Counted from the stretch's first letter, positions 9,287 through 19,363 are shown. The stretch is 64,000 nt of DNA from JAJFKB01 sp965230515 (GCA_965230515.1 OZ246007.1:496001-560000); one strand, 5' to 3'. Numbers and translations are program-made. The notes: generated by a model from the letters alone, not told the origin.

Positions 9287-9766
9287 ATGGACCCACTCGC
9301 GCAATTAAGAGATATTCACCTGCCGGATCCGGTTTCCTCCTGGCCTCCGGCAATAGGCTGGTGGCTGTTAGCTATTGCATTGCTGGCGAGTCTGATTGCT
9401 TTGGCTTATCTACTGTGGCGTTACGTTAAAAAAAATCACTATCGCAGGATGGCCATTAAAGCACTGGCACAAATTCAGCAGGAATATAACGACAAGAAAA
9501 ATGCAAGCATTTATTTAAATAATATCAATATTTTACTAAAGAAAGTTTCAGTTATTTATTACCAAAAAGAGCGTATTGCAAAGTTAACAGGAGAAACCTG
9601 GCTGGCATTCCTCGATGAAACGGCAGATACCAACCACTTTTCATCAGGTCCGGGAAAAATACTGGCCACTGCACCTTACCAGGCGCCCGCAGAGATTGAG
9701 GTAGGGAGCAAGGATGCAGATGGCCTATATCAGTGTGCATCCTATTGGATAAGGAAGCATCGATGA
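9287..9766 (+). CDS. DUF4381 membrane protein of the Bat operon
   Basis: The product has 159 residues with one membrane segment (about residues 22-45, IGWWLLAIALLASLIALAYLLW) and a cytoplasmic helical tail. The N-terminal DPLAQLRDIHLPDPVSSWPPAIGWW is typical of DUF4381 proteins, which sit between DUF58 and BatA in gammaproteobacterial operons. The stop overlaps the next start (ATGA at 9763-9766), which implies translational coupling. The function is unknown. Confidence 0.88.
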   Translation: MDPLAQLRDIHLPDPVSSWPPAIGWWLLAIALLASLIALAYLLWRYVKKNHYRRMAIKALAQIQQEYNDKKNASIYLNNINILLKKVSVIYYQKERIAKLTGETWLAFLDETADTNHFSSGPGKILATAPYQAPAEIEVGSKDADGLYQCASYWIRKHR

Positions 9767-10818
9767 TTGAGTTCGCATGGCCGATTGTCCTGTTATTGGT
9801 GCCTTTACCTCTGCTGGTCAGATACCTGTTAAAACCGGGACATAAAGAGGAATCTGCTTTGCGGGTTCCGTTCTATGCACAGCTTACCGCTATTCAGCAG
9901 GACACATCTTTGCATACTCAGCCGACTAAATCTCCAGTGGGCCTGCTGCACCTGCTCAGCGCCCTCGCCTGGCTCTCTCTGGTTATCGCTGCTGCCCGAC
10001 CGGTCTGGATCGGAGATCCTGTCGACCTGCCAACCACAGGTCGGGATCTGATGATTGCGGTGGATATCTCCGGGAGTATGAAGCGGGAGGATCTCACACT
10101 AAACCAGGAACCTGTTACCCGGCTTGATGTTGTTAAAAAAGTGCTTGGCGACTTTATAGCTGCACGCAAGGGTGACCGTATTGGATTGATACTGTTTGGC
10201 AGCCAGGCTTACCTGCAGGCTCCTCTTACCTTTGACAGACAAGCCGTCGAAACGCTGCTGGATGAATCACAAATCGGATTTGCCGGCGAACAAACAGCTA
10301 TAGGGGATGCTATAGGGCTCGCCACCAAACGATTACGCAAGCGCCCGGAAGCGAGCCGAGTGTTAATCCTGCTCACCGATGGTGCTAATACCGCGGGTCA
10401 GGTCAGCCCGGAAAAGGCCACGGAAATAGCCACTGCCGAGCAAATCAAGATCCATACCATTGGTGTCGGTGCGACCGAGATGGAAGTTTCAAGTCCCTTT
10501 GGAGGACTGTTCGGACGGCGCACGATGAACCCCTCCGCTGATCTTGATGAGAAAATGCTACAGAATATCGCCGAACAGACCGGTGGACAGTATTTTCGCG
10601 CCTACAACACTCATGAACTGCAACAGATTTACGCTACCTTGGATCAGATAGAGCCAATCGAGCAAGAGGCTGAAGTCTTTAACCCGGTTAAATCCCTGTA
10701 CTATTGGCCGCTCTCGGTTTTTCTTCTGTTCAGCCTGCTGATTGCCGGAGTGCGTTTATATCCTATTTACCGACACAGTTGGCAACGGTCGCCAGGGGAG
10801 TCGGCCAGGCATGTCTGA
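9763..10818 (+). CDS. VWA-domain membrane protein, BatA-like
   Basis: The product has 351 residues from ATG 9763; an earlier in-frame ATG at 9733 lies inside the previous gene and is rejected. Two N-terminal membrane segments and one C-terminal segment flank a periplasmic-type von Willebrand A domain. The MIDAS motif DISGS (Asp101, Ser103, Ser105) is intact and a later ILLTDGAN is present. BatA proteins probably form a membrane complex with BatB and BatD. It overlaps the next gene by 8 bp. Confidence 0.92.
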   Translation: MIEFAWPIVLLLVPLPLLVRYLLKPGHKEESALRVPFYAQLTAIQQDTSLHTQPTKSPVGLLHLLSALAWLSLVIAAARPVWIGDPVDLPTTGRDLMIAVDISGSMKREDLTLNQEPVTRLDVVKKVLGDFIAARKGDRIGLILFGSQAYLQAPLTFDRQAVETLLDESQIGFAGEQTAIGDAIGLATKRLRKRPEASRVLILLTDGANTAGQVSPEKATEIATAEQIKIHTIGVGATEMEVSSPFGGLFGRRTMNPSADLDEKMLQNIAEQTGGQYFRAYNTHELQQIYATLDQIEPIEQEAEVFNPVKSLYYWPLSVFLLFSLLIAGVRLYPIYRHSWQRSPGESARHV

Positions 10819-12661
10819 ACTGTTAAACCAATTGGCTGAGTTCCATTTTTTGAGGCCCTTATGGCTACTGCTGCTAGTGCTTATTCCCATTATTTATCGG
10901 ACGTACAAAAGCTACCGGCCAGAGAGTTCATCCTGGGCGCAGGCCATTGACCGAAGACTCATTGGATTTTTATTGGAACAGGGTGCCCACAGCGAACGTC
11001 GAACACCGCTTTATCTGCTAATCACCTCTGTTTTGTTAACCTCACTCGCACTTGCCGGACCGGTCTGGAAAAAGATTCCGGTGCCGGTTCACAAAGCTGA
11101 AGACGCACTGGTCATTATTATGGACTTGTCGCTATCAATGCAGGCAACCGACCTCAAACCTTCACGACTGGTTAAAGCTCGCCATAAATTGATTGATATA
11201 CTCGATGTCCGCCAACAGGGTCAGACAGCGCTCGTAGCCTATGCCGGCGATGCGCATATTGTTTCGCCACTCACCGATGATACCGAAACGATTAAGTCGA
11301 TGGTTCCGGCTCTCTCTCCACTGATTATGCCGGCAATGGGAAGTCGTCCTGATCTGGCGTTTCAATTAGCTCTGCAGATGTTGGATGCCAGCCTGATCAA
11401 AGAGGGTCAGATCCTGTTGATTACCGATGGCCTGCGTCAGCAAGACAGCGAACGCATTATTGACCTGCTAGAGCACACTGAACATACACTGTCTCTGTTA
11501 TCGATAGGCACACCGGAAGGCGCTCCCATTCCCATTCCGAACCAGGGTTTTCTCAAGCAACGCGGCGATATTGTGATTGCAAAGAACGATCCGGCTCCTC
11601 TGGCAAAACTGGTCGAGAATCTTGACGCTCGCGCTATCGGCTTGCAAATCGACGATACTGATGTGAATTATCTGTTAGCAAAAAATCCACTTCGCAAGGT
11701 CAATGAAACACGTGAGGTGGAAAGAGAATTTGATCAGTGGCGGGAAGAAGGCCCCTGGCTATTAATTCTGTTAATCCCCATCGTTTCTCTGGCTTTTCGC
11801 AGAGGCTGGCTACTGCCCGCACTGTTGCTGGTCGTTATGCAGCCCGCGCCCTCCTATGCCTTTGACTGGAAAGACTTGTGGCAGACTGGCGACCAGCAAG
11901 GCGCTGAAGCTTTTGCCGATGGTGAACATCAAAAGGCTGCAACACTCTTTGAGTCCGGGGAGTGGCGAGCCAGCGCAAGTTATCGGGCTGGAGATTACAA
12001 GGCGGCAGCAGAGGGTTTCAGTGCGCTAGACAATGCAACCGGCCATTACAACAGAGGTAATGCTTTGGCAAAAGCAGGTAAACTAGAGGCGGCTTTAGCT
12101 GCCTACGAACAAGCACTGGAGATGGATCCAGAGCATGAGGACACCCAATTTAACCAGGCACTGATCAAGCAACTGCTTGAACAAAATCAACAACAAAACC
12201 AGCAGCAACCCCAGGACCAAAACGACGAGAATCAATCTGAACAGGATAGCAACAACCAACAACAGGACAATCAGCAAAACGGCGCACAGGATCAGTCTTC
12301 AGAAACTGATTCAGAACAAGGTCAACAGGGGGAAAATCAGTCACCTGAGCCAGAAACCAGCGAGACTGACGGTCAAGATGGAGCAAAAAAGGCACAGAAA
12401 GAAAATGAGCAGGAGCAACAGCATCAAGCTTCAAAGCAGGACAAGGAACAAACTGACCAACCAGCAACCGATACACAGCAAGTACAACCGGCTCAGGACG
12501 GGATTGAGCAATCCGAGGAAGCGCAGGCCAGAGAGCAATGGCTGCGCAGAGTGCCCGACGACCCCAGTGGATTATTAAAACGCAAATTCGATTATCAATA
12601 TCGCCAGCGACAGTTGGATAATCAGTTTTTACCGCCTAAGGAAGATCAACCCATATGGTAA
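10811..12661 (+). CDS. VWA and TPR membrane protein, BatB/BatC-like fusion
   Basis: The product has 616 residues, starting at ATG 10811 inside the end of batA. Order: two N-terminal membrane helices, VWA domain with MIDAS DLSLS (Asp105), a further helix pair (WLLILLIPIVSLAF, ALLLVVMQPAPSYAF), TPR repeats (GHYNRGNALAKAGKLEAALAAYEQALEMDPEH), then a ~130-residue Gln/Asn/Glu/Asp-rich tail. The TPR part corresponds to the separate BatC of other bacteria, so this is a BatB-BatC fusion. The tail is strongly biased in composition. It overlaps batD by 7 bp. Confidence 0.9.
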   Translation: MSELLNQLAEFHFLRPLWLLLLVLIPIIYRTYKSYRPESSSWAQAIDRRLIGFLLEQGAHSERRTPLYLLITSVLLTSLALAGPVWKKIPVPVHKAEDALVIIMDLSLSMQATDLKPSRLVKARHKLIDILDVRQQGQTALVAYAGDAHIVSPLTDDTETIKSMVPALSPLIMPAMGSRPDLAFQLALQMLDASLIKEGQILLITDGLRQQDSERIIDLLEHTEHTLSLLSIGTPEGAPIPIPNQGFLKQRGDIVIAKNDPAPLAKLVENLDARAIGLQIDDTDVNYLLAKNPLRKVNETREVEREFDQWREEGPWLLILLIPIVSLAFRRGWLLPALLLVVMQPAPSYAFDWKDLWQTGDQQGAEAFADGEHQKAATLFESGEWRASASYRAGDYKAAAEGFSALDNATGHYNRGNALAKAGKLEAALAAYEQALEMDPEHEDTQFNQALIKQLLEQNQQQNQQQPQDQNDENQSEQDSNNQQQDNQQNGAQDQSSETDSEQGQQGENQSPEPETSETDGQDGAKKAQKENEQEQQHQASKQDKEQTDQPATDTQQVQPAQDGIEQSEEAQAREQWLRRVPDDPSGLLKRKFDYQYRQRQLDNQFLPPKEDQPIW

Positions 12662-14379
12662 ATACGCTTTATTTATATTTGGCTCTCAAGCGACTGCGAA
12701 CCTTGTGGTGGCTATTACTGCTATTGCCCGGAGTAAGTTCAGCAGCACTCATTGCGTCTGTCGATCGCAATAGAATTTCCGAAGAGGATATCATCAGCCT
12801 GACGATTCGCTCAACCGATGGCCAGGTAGCAGATCTGGTGAACCTCAGCGCGCTTAAGCAGGACTTTTCTATCCTTAACCAGAAACAGAGTAACAAGATT
12901 AGCTTTATTAACGGGCAGCGTAGTTCCGTTCACGACTTTATCCTGGTCGTTGCCCCGAACCGCAGCGGAGAACTGACAATCCCCTCTTTCAGTGTGAAAG
13001 GCGAAAAAACCGAACCAATTAAAATAACCGTCAGCGCCGGACCCGCCGACCCGAAGCAGGCCTTAAGTGAGGTTTTTCTCGAAAACAGAGTGAGCAAACA
13101 GGAAGTTTATGTTCAGGAACAATTTGGCTATCAGCTAAAAATTCATCACTCGACCGGTTTGGATTCCCCAAGACTATCACCACCGGAAATTGAAAATGCC
13201 GTCGTAAAACAGGTCGGGGAACAAAAAAATTACGAGCGTATTATTCAGGGCATGCGTTATTCTGTGGTGGAGATTAATTATTCAGTCACTCCAGAGTCCA
13301 GCGGGAAACTGGTGATTCCAGAGCAAGTCCTGACAGCCCGCACGGTTCCTGTTGCTCGCAATATCTTTCGTTCAAATGGCAGACATCTGCGCATCAAATC
13401 AGCCACCCAGATTGTCAATGTTCTACCAAAACCGGCAAGCTATCCGATTGACAGGCCCTGGTTGCCGACACCTGAACTAACCGTGGATGATTCGTGGGAT
13501 GAGATCAGCCCTGAACTGCATGCCGGTGATCCCACCACCCGAACCATTACACTATCTGCAATCGGGCTGAGTGCCGCACAATTACCGGATTTGCCGCTTC
13601 CTTCTGTCGCCGGGGTTAAAATTTATCCGGATCAACCCTCGCTGGAGGATCGGGAAATTCCGGAAGGTAACCTTGGTATTCGAAGTGTCGCAGCAGCAAT
13701 CGTGCCAAATCAGGAAGGTTTTATCGAGCTTCCCGGTTTTGATCTGATATGGTGGAACACCCGTAAAAACCGCTTGGAAAAAACCGTAGTTCCGGCGAGG
13801 AAATTACCGGTAAAACCGGCGACGCAGCAAGCACTTCACAGTCAACCACCCACCACCCCTTTTACCCGTGACACAGGAGTTTTAGAGGACCGGGAACTGG
13901 AAGAACCCTCCTCAGGCGCCACTTTCTGGCCCTTCCTGACACTCACTTTCGCGATCTTGTGGCTGACCACCTTAGGGTTGTTCATACGGACGCGCAGAAA
14001 ACCCACAAAAATATCGGCGAGTTCAGGTCAATCCTATGAGGCGCGTATCGAAAACCGTTACAGCGCATTAAAGGCGCTAAAGCGTGCAACCGCGGCACAC
14101 GATTACTCTCAAATTCGACAAAGCCTGATTAGTTGGTTTAATGCTGTATATCCGGATCATAAGATTGAAAATCTGGACGATATTCGCCATCTCGCGGCTC
14201 ACGATGAATTGAACGAGCAGATCATGGCCCTGCAGGCACAGCTCTACGGTGACCCGGCACAGAATATGGCCTTCTCCGGGGAGAAGCTGCTGTCCATTCT
14301 GGAACAAATCCGGCGTGCAGCCAAAAAACAGTCATTCGCAGGCAAACCGACACCCTTGAAACCACTCTATCCTCTTTGA
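12655..14379 (+). CDS. BatD family protein
   Basis: The product has 574 residues with an N-terminal signal/membrane segment (LWWLLLLLPGVSSAALIASVDRNRISEEDIISLTI). Repeated beta-rich domains of the BatD type follow (VAPNRSGELTIPSFSVKGEKTEPIKI), then a C-terminal membrane helix near 430-450 and a cytoplasmic tail. BatD is the large periplasmic partner in MoxR/Bat operons. It is translationally coupled to the upstream VWA/TPR gene. Confidence 0.9.
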   Translation: MVNTLYLYLALKRLRTLWWLLLLLPGVSSAALIASVDRNRISEEDIISLTIRSTDGQVADLVNLSALKQDFSILNQKQSNKISFINGQRSSVHDFILVVAPNRSGELTIPSFSVKGEKTEPIKITVSAGPADPKQALSEVFLENRVSKQEVYVQEQFGYQLKIHHSTGLDSPRLSPPEIENAVVKQVGEQKNYERIIQGMRYSVVEINYSVTPESSGKLVIPEQVLTARTVPVARNIFRSNGRHLRIKSATQIVNVLPKPASYPIDRPWLPTPELTVDDSWDEISPELHAGDPTTRTITLSAIGLSAAQLPDLPLPSVAGVKIYPDQPSLEDREIPEGNLGIRSVAAAIVPNQEGFIELPGFDLIWWNTRKNRLEKTVVPARKLPVKPATQQALHSQPPTTPFTRDTGVLEDRELEEPSSGATFWPFLTLTFAILWLTTLGLFIRTRRKPTKISASSGQSYEARIENRYSALKALKRATAAHDYSQIRQSLISWFNAVYPDHKIENLDDIRHLAAHDELNEQIMALQAQLYGDPAQNMAFSGEKLLSILEQIRRAAKKQSFAGKPTPLKPLYPL

Positions 14380-14382
14380 CCC

Positions 14383-14838
14383 ATGATCCAAACCAGCAAG
14401 GTTCATCTCAAAATAATGGCAGCCTGTGTGTGGTGTAGCGGCGGCTTCGTACTGCTCTATAAAGCCTACTCTATGGCTGTTCAAGCCAGACAGTTAACAC
14501 AAGACACGACGGAAATCCTACTCGTTTTGATTGCCGGATTTGTGATTGGAATCCTCAAAGTCAGGTTTATATTTAACCATTTTTGCACACGCAATCTCAC
14601 TCGAATCGAGTCGCTCAGCCAACCAAAAATCTGGCAGTGCTTTCGCCCCGGATTCCTGCTCTTTCTGGCACTGATGATCCTGTTCGGCAAGGTGATGACG
14701 GCAATGGCTGAGGGAAACTATCTCTTTCTGTTGGGCATGGCTATTCTGGATATGTCGCTGGCGGTCGCATTGCTCGGTAGCAGTCTCGTGTTCTGGAACA
14801 ACAGGACAGTCGGTTTCCGCGTAAAAGGCCAACCCTGA
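14383..14838 (+). CDS. Small multi-spanning membrane protein, unknown
   Basis: The product has 151 residues with about four hydrophobic segments (MAACVWCSGGFVLLYKAY, EILLVLIAGFVIGILKV, PGFLLFLALMILFGKVM, LLGMAILDMSLAVALLGSSLVFW). It starts 3 bp after batD, so it is likely the last gene of the same transcript. I do not recognise the family. Confidence 0.7.
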   Translation: MIQTSKVHLKIMAACVWCSGGFVLLYKAYSMAVQARQLTQDTTEILLVLIAGFVIGILKVRFIFNHFCTRNLTRIESLSQPKIWQCFRPGFLLFLALMILFGKVMTAMAEGNYLFLLGMAILDMSLAVALLGSSLVFWNNRTVGFRVKGQP

Positions 14839-14868
14839 TTCCCCGTCTTACTGGAGGGTCATCGATGA

Positions 14869-14882
14869 TTGATCTGGATCAT
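14869..14882. promoter_or_regulatory. FNR/Anr-like box
   Basis: TTGATCTGGATCAT matches the TTGAT-N4-ATCAA consensus at nine of ten positions. It lies in the 235-bp gap before the DUF1289 gene, about 190 bp from its start. A single near-match in a gap is weak evidence. Confidence 0.25.
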
Positions 14883-15073
14883 GCCTCTCGCATTTAGCGT
14901 TGCCCTCGGTTAACTTCGGTCACTATAATCCAAACCACATTTCGGACTCCCTACAATAAGTGACAGTTCATTGATTGCATGTCAAACAATGACCTTTATC
15001 GCGATCGGGATAACACGCCTGTTTCAGGATGTCCGCTTTATTGAAAACCACAAGTGATTGAAGAGGATTAACT

Positions 15074-15280
15074 ATGATTTACAGCCCATGTAATGGCAAA
15101 TGTACAGACCAGGGAACTCACTGCGAAGGATGTGGACGCACCCACGAAGAGGTTGCGGAAACACGAAAAATGATCAAAGACCTGGTTGATTATGCCGTCG
15201 CCAAGAAATATGAAAATTTCGAGGATTATGCAAATTCTATCTCCCGAGCCGTGCTCTGGAAGCTACAAAATCCAGCCTAA
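15074..15280 (+). CDS. DUF1289 small cysteine-rich protein
   Basis: The product has 68 residues. The four-cysteine pattern SPCNGKCTDQGTHCEGCGRTHEEV fits DUF1289, a small family with a likely metal-binding knuckle. AAGAGGATTAACT before the ATG gives a usable ribosome site. The family has no settled function. A strong hairpin follows, shared with the convergent GST gene. Confidence 0.85.
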   Translation: MIYSPCNGKCTDQGTHCEGCGRTHEEVAETRKMIKDLVDYAVAKKYENFEDYANSISRAVLWKLQNPA

Positions 15281-15319
15281 TCCGGATTTGTTCCAAATGC
15301 GACAGGCAGAGATATAGCA

Positions 15320-15347
15320 AACCGGCCCTTTTAACAACGGGCCGGTT
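15320..15347. terminator. Bidirectional hairpin between DUF1289 and GST genes
   Basis: A perfect 9-bp stem (AACCGGCCC/GGGCCGGTT) with a 10-base loop lies between two converging genes (ends 15280 and 15364). It can serve both strands. Confidence 0.65.
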
Positions 15348-15363
15348 ATATAGAATAAACCTG

Positions 15364-15996
15364 CTACGCCTGAGCACTGGGACGCTGTGAAACCTGTGCG
15401 TGCCAGCGTTTTAAATGTTGGCACTCATCGGGAATTCCGAGCTCTATCCACTGCGCAAAATCCACCGCAACCAGCGTTGTAATATCCGCAGCCGAATACT
15501 TTTCTCCCGCCACAAACTCAGTGTTGCTTAGCCGCTCGTCCATATCACTAAAAAAGTTTAGCGTTCGCTCACGTCCTCGCTCAACCAGCGCCGGGATTTG
15601 CGCGTAACCACGTTTGCCCACCAGCGCTCTGCCTTCAAACATTTCGGCGCTATTGCGAAAAGCCTCTGCCACCGCACCGATTCCGCTCATAAAGGCGATA
15701 TGATCCCACATTTCAATGGTACCGATCTCTTCCGGCGTAGTACCAAATAACGGATTGTCCGGGTAAACCGCTTCGATGTATCGACAGATGGCGTTTACCT
15801 GTGAAATATGGTGGCCATTATCCAGTTCCAGCAACGGCACCTCATTTAACGGACTTATGCGGGAGAATGCCTCGGAAAACTGTTCTCCTTCCATCAGATT
15901 AACCTGCACTGTTGGAATATCCACTTCTTTTTCAGCCAGAAAAATACGAACCCGCCTGGGGTTTGGCGCAATTGTAAAATCGTAGAGTTTCATCAT
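15364..15996 (-). CDS. Glutathione S-transferase family protein
   Basis: The product has 210 residues. The N-terminal thioredoxin-like half (MKLYDFTIAPNPRRVRIFLAEK, then SPLNEVPLLELDNGHHISQVNAICRYIEAVYP) contains the cis-Pro VPLLEL and the QVNAICRYIE glutathione-contact pattern. The C-terminal half is helical (SAADITTLVAVDFAQWIEL, an N-capping box-type motif). It is a cytosolic GST of unknown substrate. It stands divergent from the FAD monooxygenase gene, so the two may be co-regulated. Confidence 0.92.
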   Translation of the reverse strand: MMKLYDFTIAPNPRRVRIFLAEKEVDIPTVQVNLMEGEQFSEAFSRISPLNEVPLLELDNGHHISQVNAICRYIEAVYPDNPLFGTTPEEIGTIEMWDHIAFMSGIGAVAEAFRNSAEMFEGRALVGKRGYAQIPALVERGRERTLNFFSDMDERLSNTEFVAGEKYSAADITTLVAVDFAQWIELGIPDECQHLKRWHAQVSQRPSAQA

Positions 15997-16127
15997 AATT
16001 TCCCTGTTTGTGTTTTACTTGCACTATATCAATTACCCCCACCTAAAAACCAGTAGAATGTAGTGAATCAGAATGGGTTTTTTCATTTCCAGCAAACAGA
16101 AAATGTATCCATTTGAGGGACCAAGCA

Positions 16128-17387
16128 ATGAAGGTGATTATCGTCGGCGCTGGTATTGGCGGACTAACAGCTGCTTTAAGTATGCAGCGGGTTGGCATTA
16201 ACGTTAAAATTTTTGAAGCACACCCCAATGCTAGCCCTCTCACCTTTGGTATTAATCTGCTGCCTCATGCCTCGCGGGAACTTTGTGAATTAGGTTTTAA
16301 GAGTGCTATCGACCAGATAGCAATCCGTACCCACGCCACCCATTATTACAGCATCGATGGCCGACTGATAATCAGTGATCCATGCGGCACTTTTGCCGGC
16401 TATCGATGGCCACAATGGAGCATGTGCAGATCCGACCTGCAACGGCTACTGCTGGATCACTTTATTCGTGAAGCCGGTGAGAGTGCGCTTGTTTACCATG
16501 CCCAGCTTAGTAATTTTGTCCAAACCGGGAACAAAGTTACCGGTCATTTTCTTAATCCTGAAAACGGAAAAATAATCCAGGAAGAAGCAGACCTGCTGAT
16601 TGGTGCCGATGGGCTGCACTCCGGTGTCCGCAAAAAGATGTTTGCGCGAGAGGGCAAGCCGGTCTACTCAGGAAAAGTCGCTTATCGTGGAACCACCCAT
16701 GCGCAGCAGTTTTTGGATGGCCATAGCATAGCGGTTATTGGTGATAATAAGCAGCATCTTATGTGTTACCCCACGTCAAAATACCAACTGGATCAATGCG
16801 ATGGCAAAAGTCTGATTGACTGGATTGCTTTTCTGCCAGAAGATCACCCCAAAGAGCCGGGTTCAACGTTGCACCGCGAAGTAGAGAGCACACAAATTCT
16901 GGAATACTTTAAAAACTGGCGTTTTAACTGGATCGACGTGCCAACATTAATTCATGAAACCAAACAGATTTACAGATTTCCCTTATATGATCGAGATCCA
17001 CACAGGCAATGGACATTTGGCAGAGTCACCCTGCTCGGTGATGCCGCCCACCCGATGCTACCAACCAGCTCCAATGGCGCCGCTCAGGCGATTATTGACG
17101 GGCGCGCATTAGCTTTCGCACTCGCTAGTTGTTCGGATCCCATGGCCGGGCTGGAAGATTACGAGTCAGGTAGACTGGAGAATGCAAACAAAGTGGTTAA
17201 GGCCAGTCGTGAAGAGGGCCAGGAGCGCGTTTTGACACTCGCTGCAGAGCATAAGTTAAAAGAGACAGAGTATCTGCACGATTATCTCTCCCCTTCTGAG
17301 ATACACCAGTTGCTAATCGATATCAAAAGCGGATTCAACGGCAGTGTTGATCAAGTCAATCATCAAGCGTCCTACACCGCACACTGA
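16128..17387 (+). CDS. FAD-dependent aromatic-type monooxygenase
   Basis: The product has 419 residues from ATG 16128 with the GAGGG-type site GAGGGACC upstream; an ATG 15 bp earlier is possible. It has the FAD-binding VIIVGAGIGGLTAALSMQRVG at the N-terminus and the second flavin motif GRVTLLGDAAHPMLPTSSNGAAQAIIDG. This is the class A flavoprotein monooxygenase pattern (salicylate or 3-hydroxybenzoate hydroxylase-like, PhzS-like). The residues DG-type motif EEADLLIGADGLHSGVRKKM is also present. The substrate is unknown. It is divergent from GST. Confidence 0.9.
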   Translation: MKVIIVGAGIGGLTAALSMQRVGINVKIFEAHPNASPLTFGINLLPHASRELCELGFKSAIDQIAIRTHATHYYSIDGRLIISDPCGTFAGYRWPQWSMCRSDLQRLLLDHFIREAGESALVYHAQLSNFVQTGNKVTGHFLNPENGKIIQEEADLLIGADGLHSGVRKKMFAREGKPVYSGKVAYRGTTHAQQFLDGHSIAVIGDNKQHLMCYPTSKYQLDQCDGKSLIDWIAFLPEDHPKEPGSTLHREVESTQILEYFKNWRFNWIDVPTLIHETKQIYRFPLYDRDPHRQWTFGRVTLLGDAAHPMLPTSSNGAAQAIIDGRALAFALASCSDPMAGLEDYESGRLENANKVVKASREEGQERVLTLAAEHKLKETEYLHDYLSPSEIHQLLIDIKSGFNGSVDQVNHQASYTAH

Positions 17388-17520
17388 ATACATAATACGG
17401 CGGCCGTAAGGTGATTTGGCCTGTTCGGACAGTACTCAACCAAAAATCAGAGCCTTGCAGGTAATCCGGCTTGTATTTTATCTGTTGGCTATTGTGCCTT
17501 GATTCCGCTAAATTCTGTTT

Positions 17521-18189
17521 ATGCAAAAGACACATCTGCTTAAATCACTGCTGCTCAGCATTCTTGCATGTGGACTGCTGGTGTTTCTCTATTACGAGAA
17601 CTGGCTGAATGCCGCTATATTATTTGGCATCATTATTCTATCGATGGTACCAACACTCTTTGCTCGCCATTTTTCTCTCGCTTTACCCGCGGCATTTGAT
17701 ATTGCCACCATTTTATTCATAGTCGCCTCAATTGCACTGGGTGAACTGGCAGGTTTCTATGATCGGTTTTGGTGGTGGGATGAAATACTGCACCTTATAT
17801 CGGGCCTGTTGCTTGGAATGCTCGGACTGAGTCTGATCTGGGTTCTCAATTATAACGACCGTATCGAGCTTGAACTGTCATCAGGCTTCATGTGCCTGTT
17901 TGCCTTTACCTTTACCCTTTCGGCAGGCGCCATCTGGGAGATTTTTGAGTACGGAATGGATCTCTTTTTCAGACTGAATATGCAAAAATCAGGTTTGGAC
18001 GACACCATGAACGATCTGATGGTAGATGCTTTGGGCGCGCTGATCGTCTCACTATTAGCAAATGCTTATCTGACCCGCGGCAGTCGATCAGTGTTATCAA
18101 ACTGGATGGAGCAGTTTCTCGCGCTGAATAAAAAAACCTTTATTCGGCGCAAACTTAAATGGCGCAAGCTAAGGCTAAAAAAACACTGA
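17521..18189 (+). CDS. DUF2238/YjdF-like membrane protein
   Basis: The product has 222 residues with five or six membrane helices. Conserved features of the DUF2238 group are seen: FWWWDEILHLISGLLLGMLG, then GAIWEIFEYGMDLFF and DTMNDLMVDALGALIVSLLAN. The charged His, Glu and Asp residues in the helices suggest a transport or enzymatic pocket, but no function is established. The C-terminus is strongly basic. Confidence 0.8.
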   Translation: MQKTHLLKSLLLSILACGLLVFLYYENWLNAAILFGIIILSMVPTLFARHFSLALPAAFDIATILFIVASIALGELAGFYDRFWWWDEILHLISGLLLGMLGLSLIWVLNYNDRIELELSSGFMCLFAFTFTLSAGAIWEIFEYGMDLFFRLNMQKSGLDDTMNDLMVDALGALIVSLLANAYLTRGSRSVLSNWMEQFLALNKKTFIRRKLKWRKLRLKKH

Positions 18190-18235
18190 TTTTCGGATTA
18201 GCCTGATTTAAAGGCATAAAGATCAGAGGGAAGCA

Positions 18236-19126
18236 ATGAACTACAGTAGAACCATTTCACTTGTTTTAGGTGGGGGTGGCGCCAGAGGGCTCACTCATAT
18301 TGGCGTCATACGCTGCCTGATCGATTACGGATTTGATATTCGCTATATCTCAGGCTCTTCGATTGGCGCCCTCATTGGCGGTGTCTACGCGGCAGGAGAA
18401 CTCGATACCTATGCAGACTGGGTCAGTGCCCTGCAAAAACGGGATATCGTCCGTTTGATGGATTGGTCCTTTACCGGTGGAGGGCTGCTAAAAGGCGATA
18501 AAATCATTGCTGTACTTCGAGAACTGATTGGCGAACGAAATATTGAAGATCTGCCCATCGGCTATACCGCTGTAGCAACTTCGCTCCATGAAGAGCGTGA
18601 GGTATGGCTTAATTCCGGCCCCCTGTTCGATGCGATTCGGGCATCTATCGCGGTGCCCATGATCTTTGCGCCAATCGAGAAAGGGAACCGCTTACTGGTT
18701 GATGGCAGCATCGTTAATCCGATACCGATTGCGCCCACATTAAACGATGACAGTGAGCTGACCATCGCGGTCGATTTATGCGCTCCGCCAGAGACGCCGA
18801 TTTGTAAACTGATCAAAAAGGAATCCCCTGAAAACACCAATCTCTACCACAATAAAATAGCCAGCTTCATCGACAGCCTCTGGGCAAAATCCGAACTAAA
18901 TCCAGATACTTCAACTCCAGGCGCTTTTGACCTGATGATAAAATCGATGGATACCATGCAAACCTATATAGCGCGACTAAAACTGGCTGCGTACAGCCCT
19001 AATGTGCTGATTGAAATACCAAGAAATCTGTGTGGTTTTTTTGAGTTTGACTACGCGACCGAGCTTATTGAATTTGGCTATCAGCGAACAGAAAAACTTC
19101 TGGAAACCAGTGCTACGTCGCTATAA
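18236..19126 (+). CDS. Patatin-like phospholipase, RssA/YchK type
   Basis: The product has 296 residues. The oxyanion loop is LVLGGGGARGLTHIGV, the nucleophile elbow GSSIG (Ser42), and the catalytic Asp DGS (Asp156), so the Ser-Asp dyad is intact. Length and motifs fit the single-domain RssA/YlbK type of bacterial patatins, probably a lipid acyl hydrolase in the cytoplasm. It follows the DUF2238-like gene by 46 bp, with AGAGGGAAGCA before the ATG. Confidence 0.93.
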   Translation: MNYSRTISLVLGGGGARGLTHIGVIRCLIDYGFDIRYISGSSIGALIGGVYAAGELDTYADWVSALQKRDIVRLMDWSFTGGGLLKGDKIIAVLRELIGERNIEDLPIGYTAVATSLHEEREVWLNSGPLFDAIRASIAVPMIFAPIEKGNRLLVDGSIVNPIPIAPTLNDDSELTIAVDLCAPPETPICKLIKKESPENTNLYHNKIASFIDSLWAKSELNPDTSTPGAFDLMIKSMDTMQTYIARLKLAAYSPNVLIEIPRNLCGFFEFDYATELIEFGYQRTEKLLETSATSL

Positions 19127-19363
19127 GACAGTGTATTAAAGCCAGAGCCCTTCTGCTAACTCAGTGATAAAGGCTACTGGAACTTTATGTACATAGGCCC
19201 GCAAACTATTTGCACAACCAATATCTAAAGTGCTTACATAAGATTAACAAATAACAAAGCAATCCATTATCCTATCTTGTTATTTAAAAACTAATCTGAC
19301 TTTTTGTTCTGTAGTAGACTCTCAATCTCCAACTCACCCTATAATTAACAGGATTACTAAGTA

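Noticed and set aside
14865..14897. Ten-codon leader-type frame with a good ribosome site (GGAGGGTC)
   Set aside because: Too short, no run of one amino acid and no attenuator hairpin after it.
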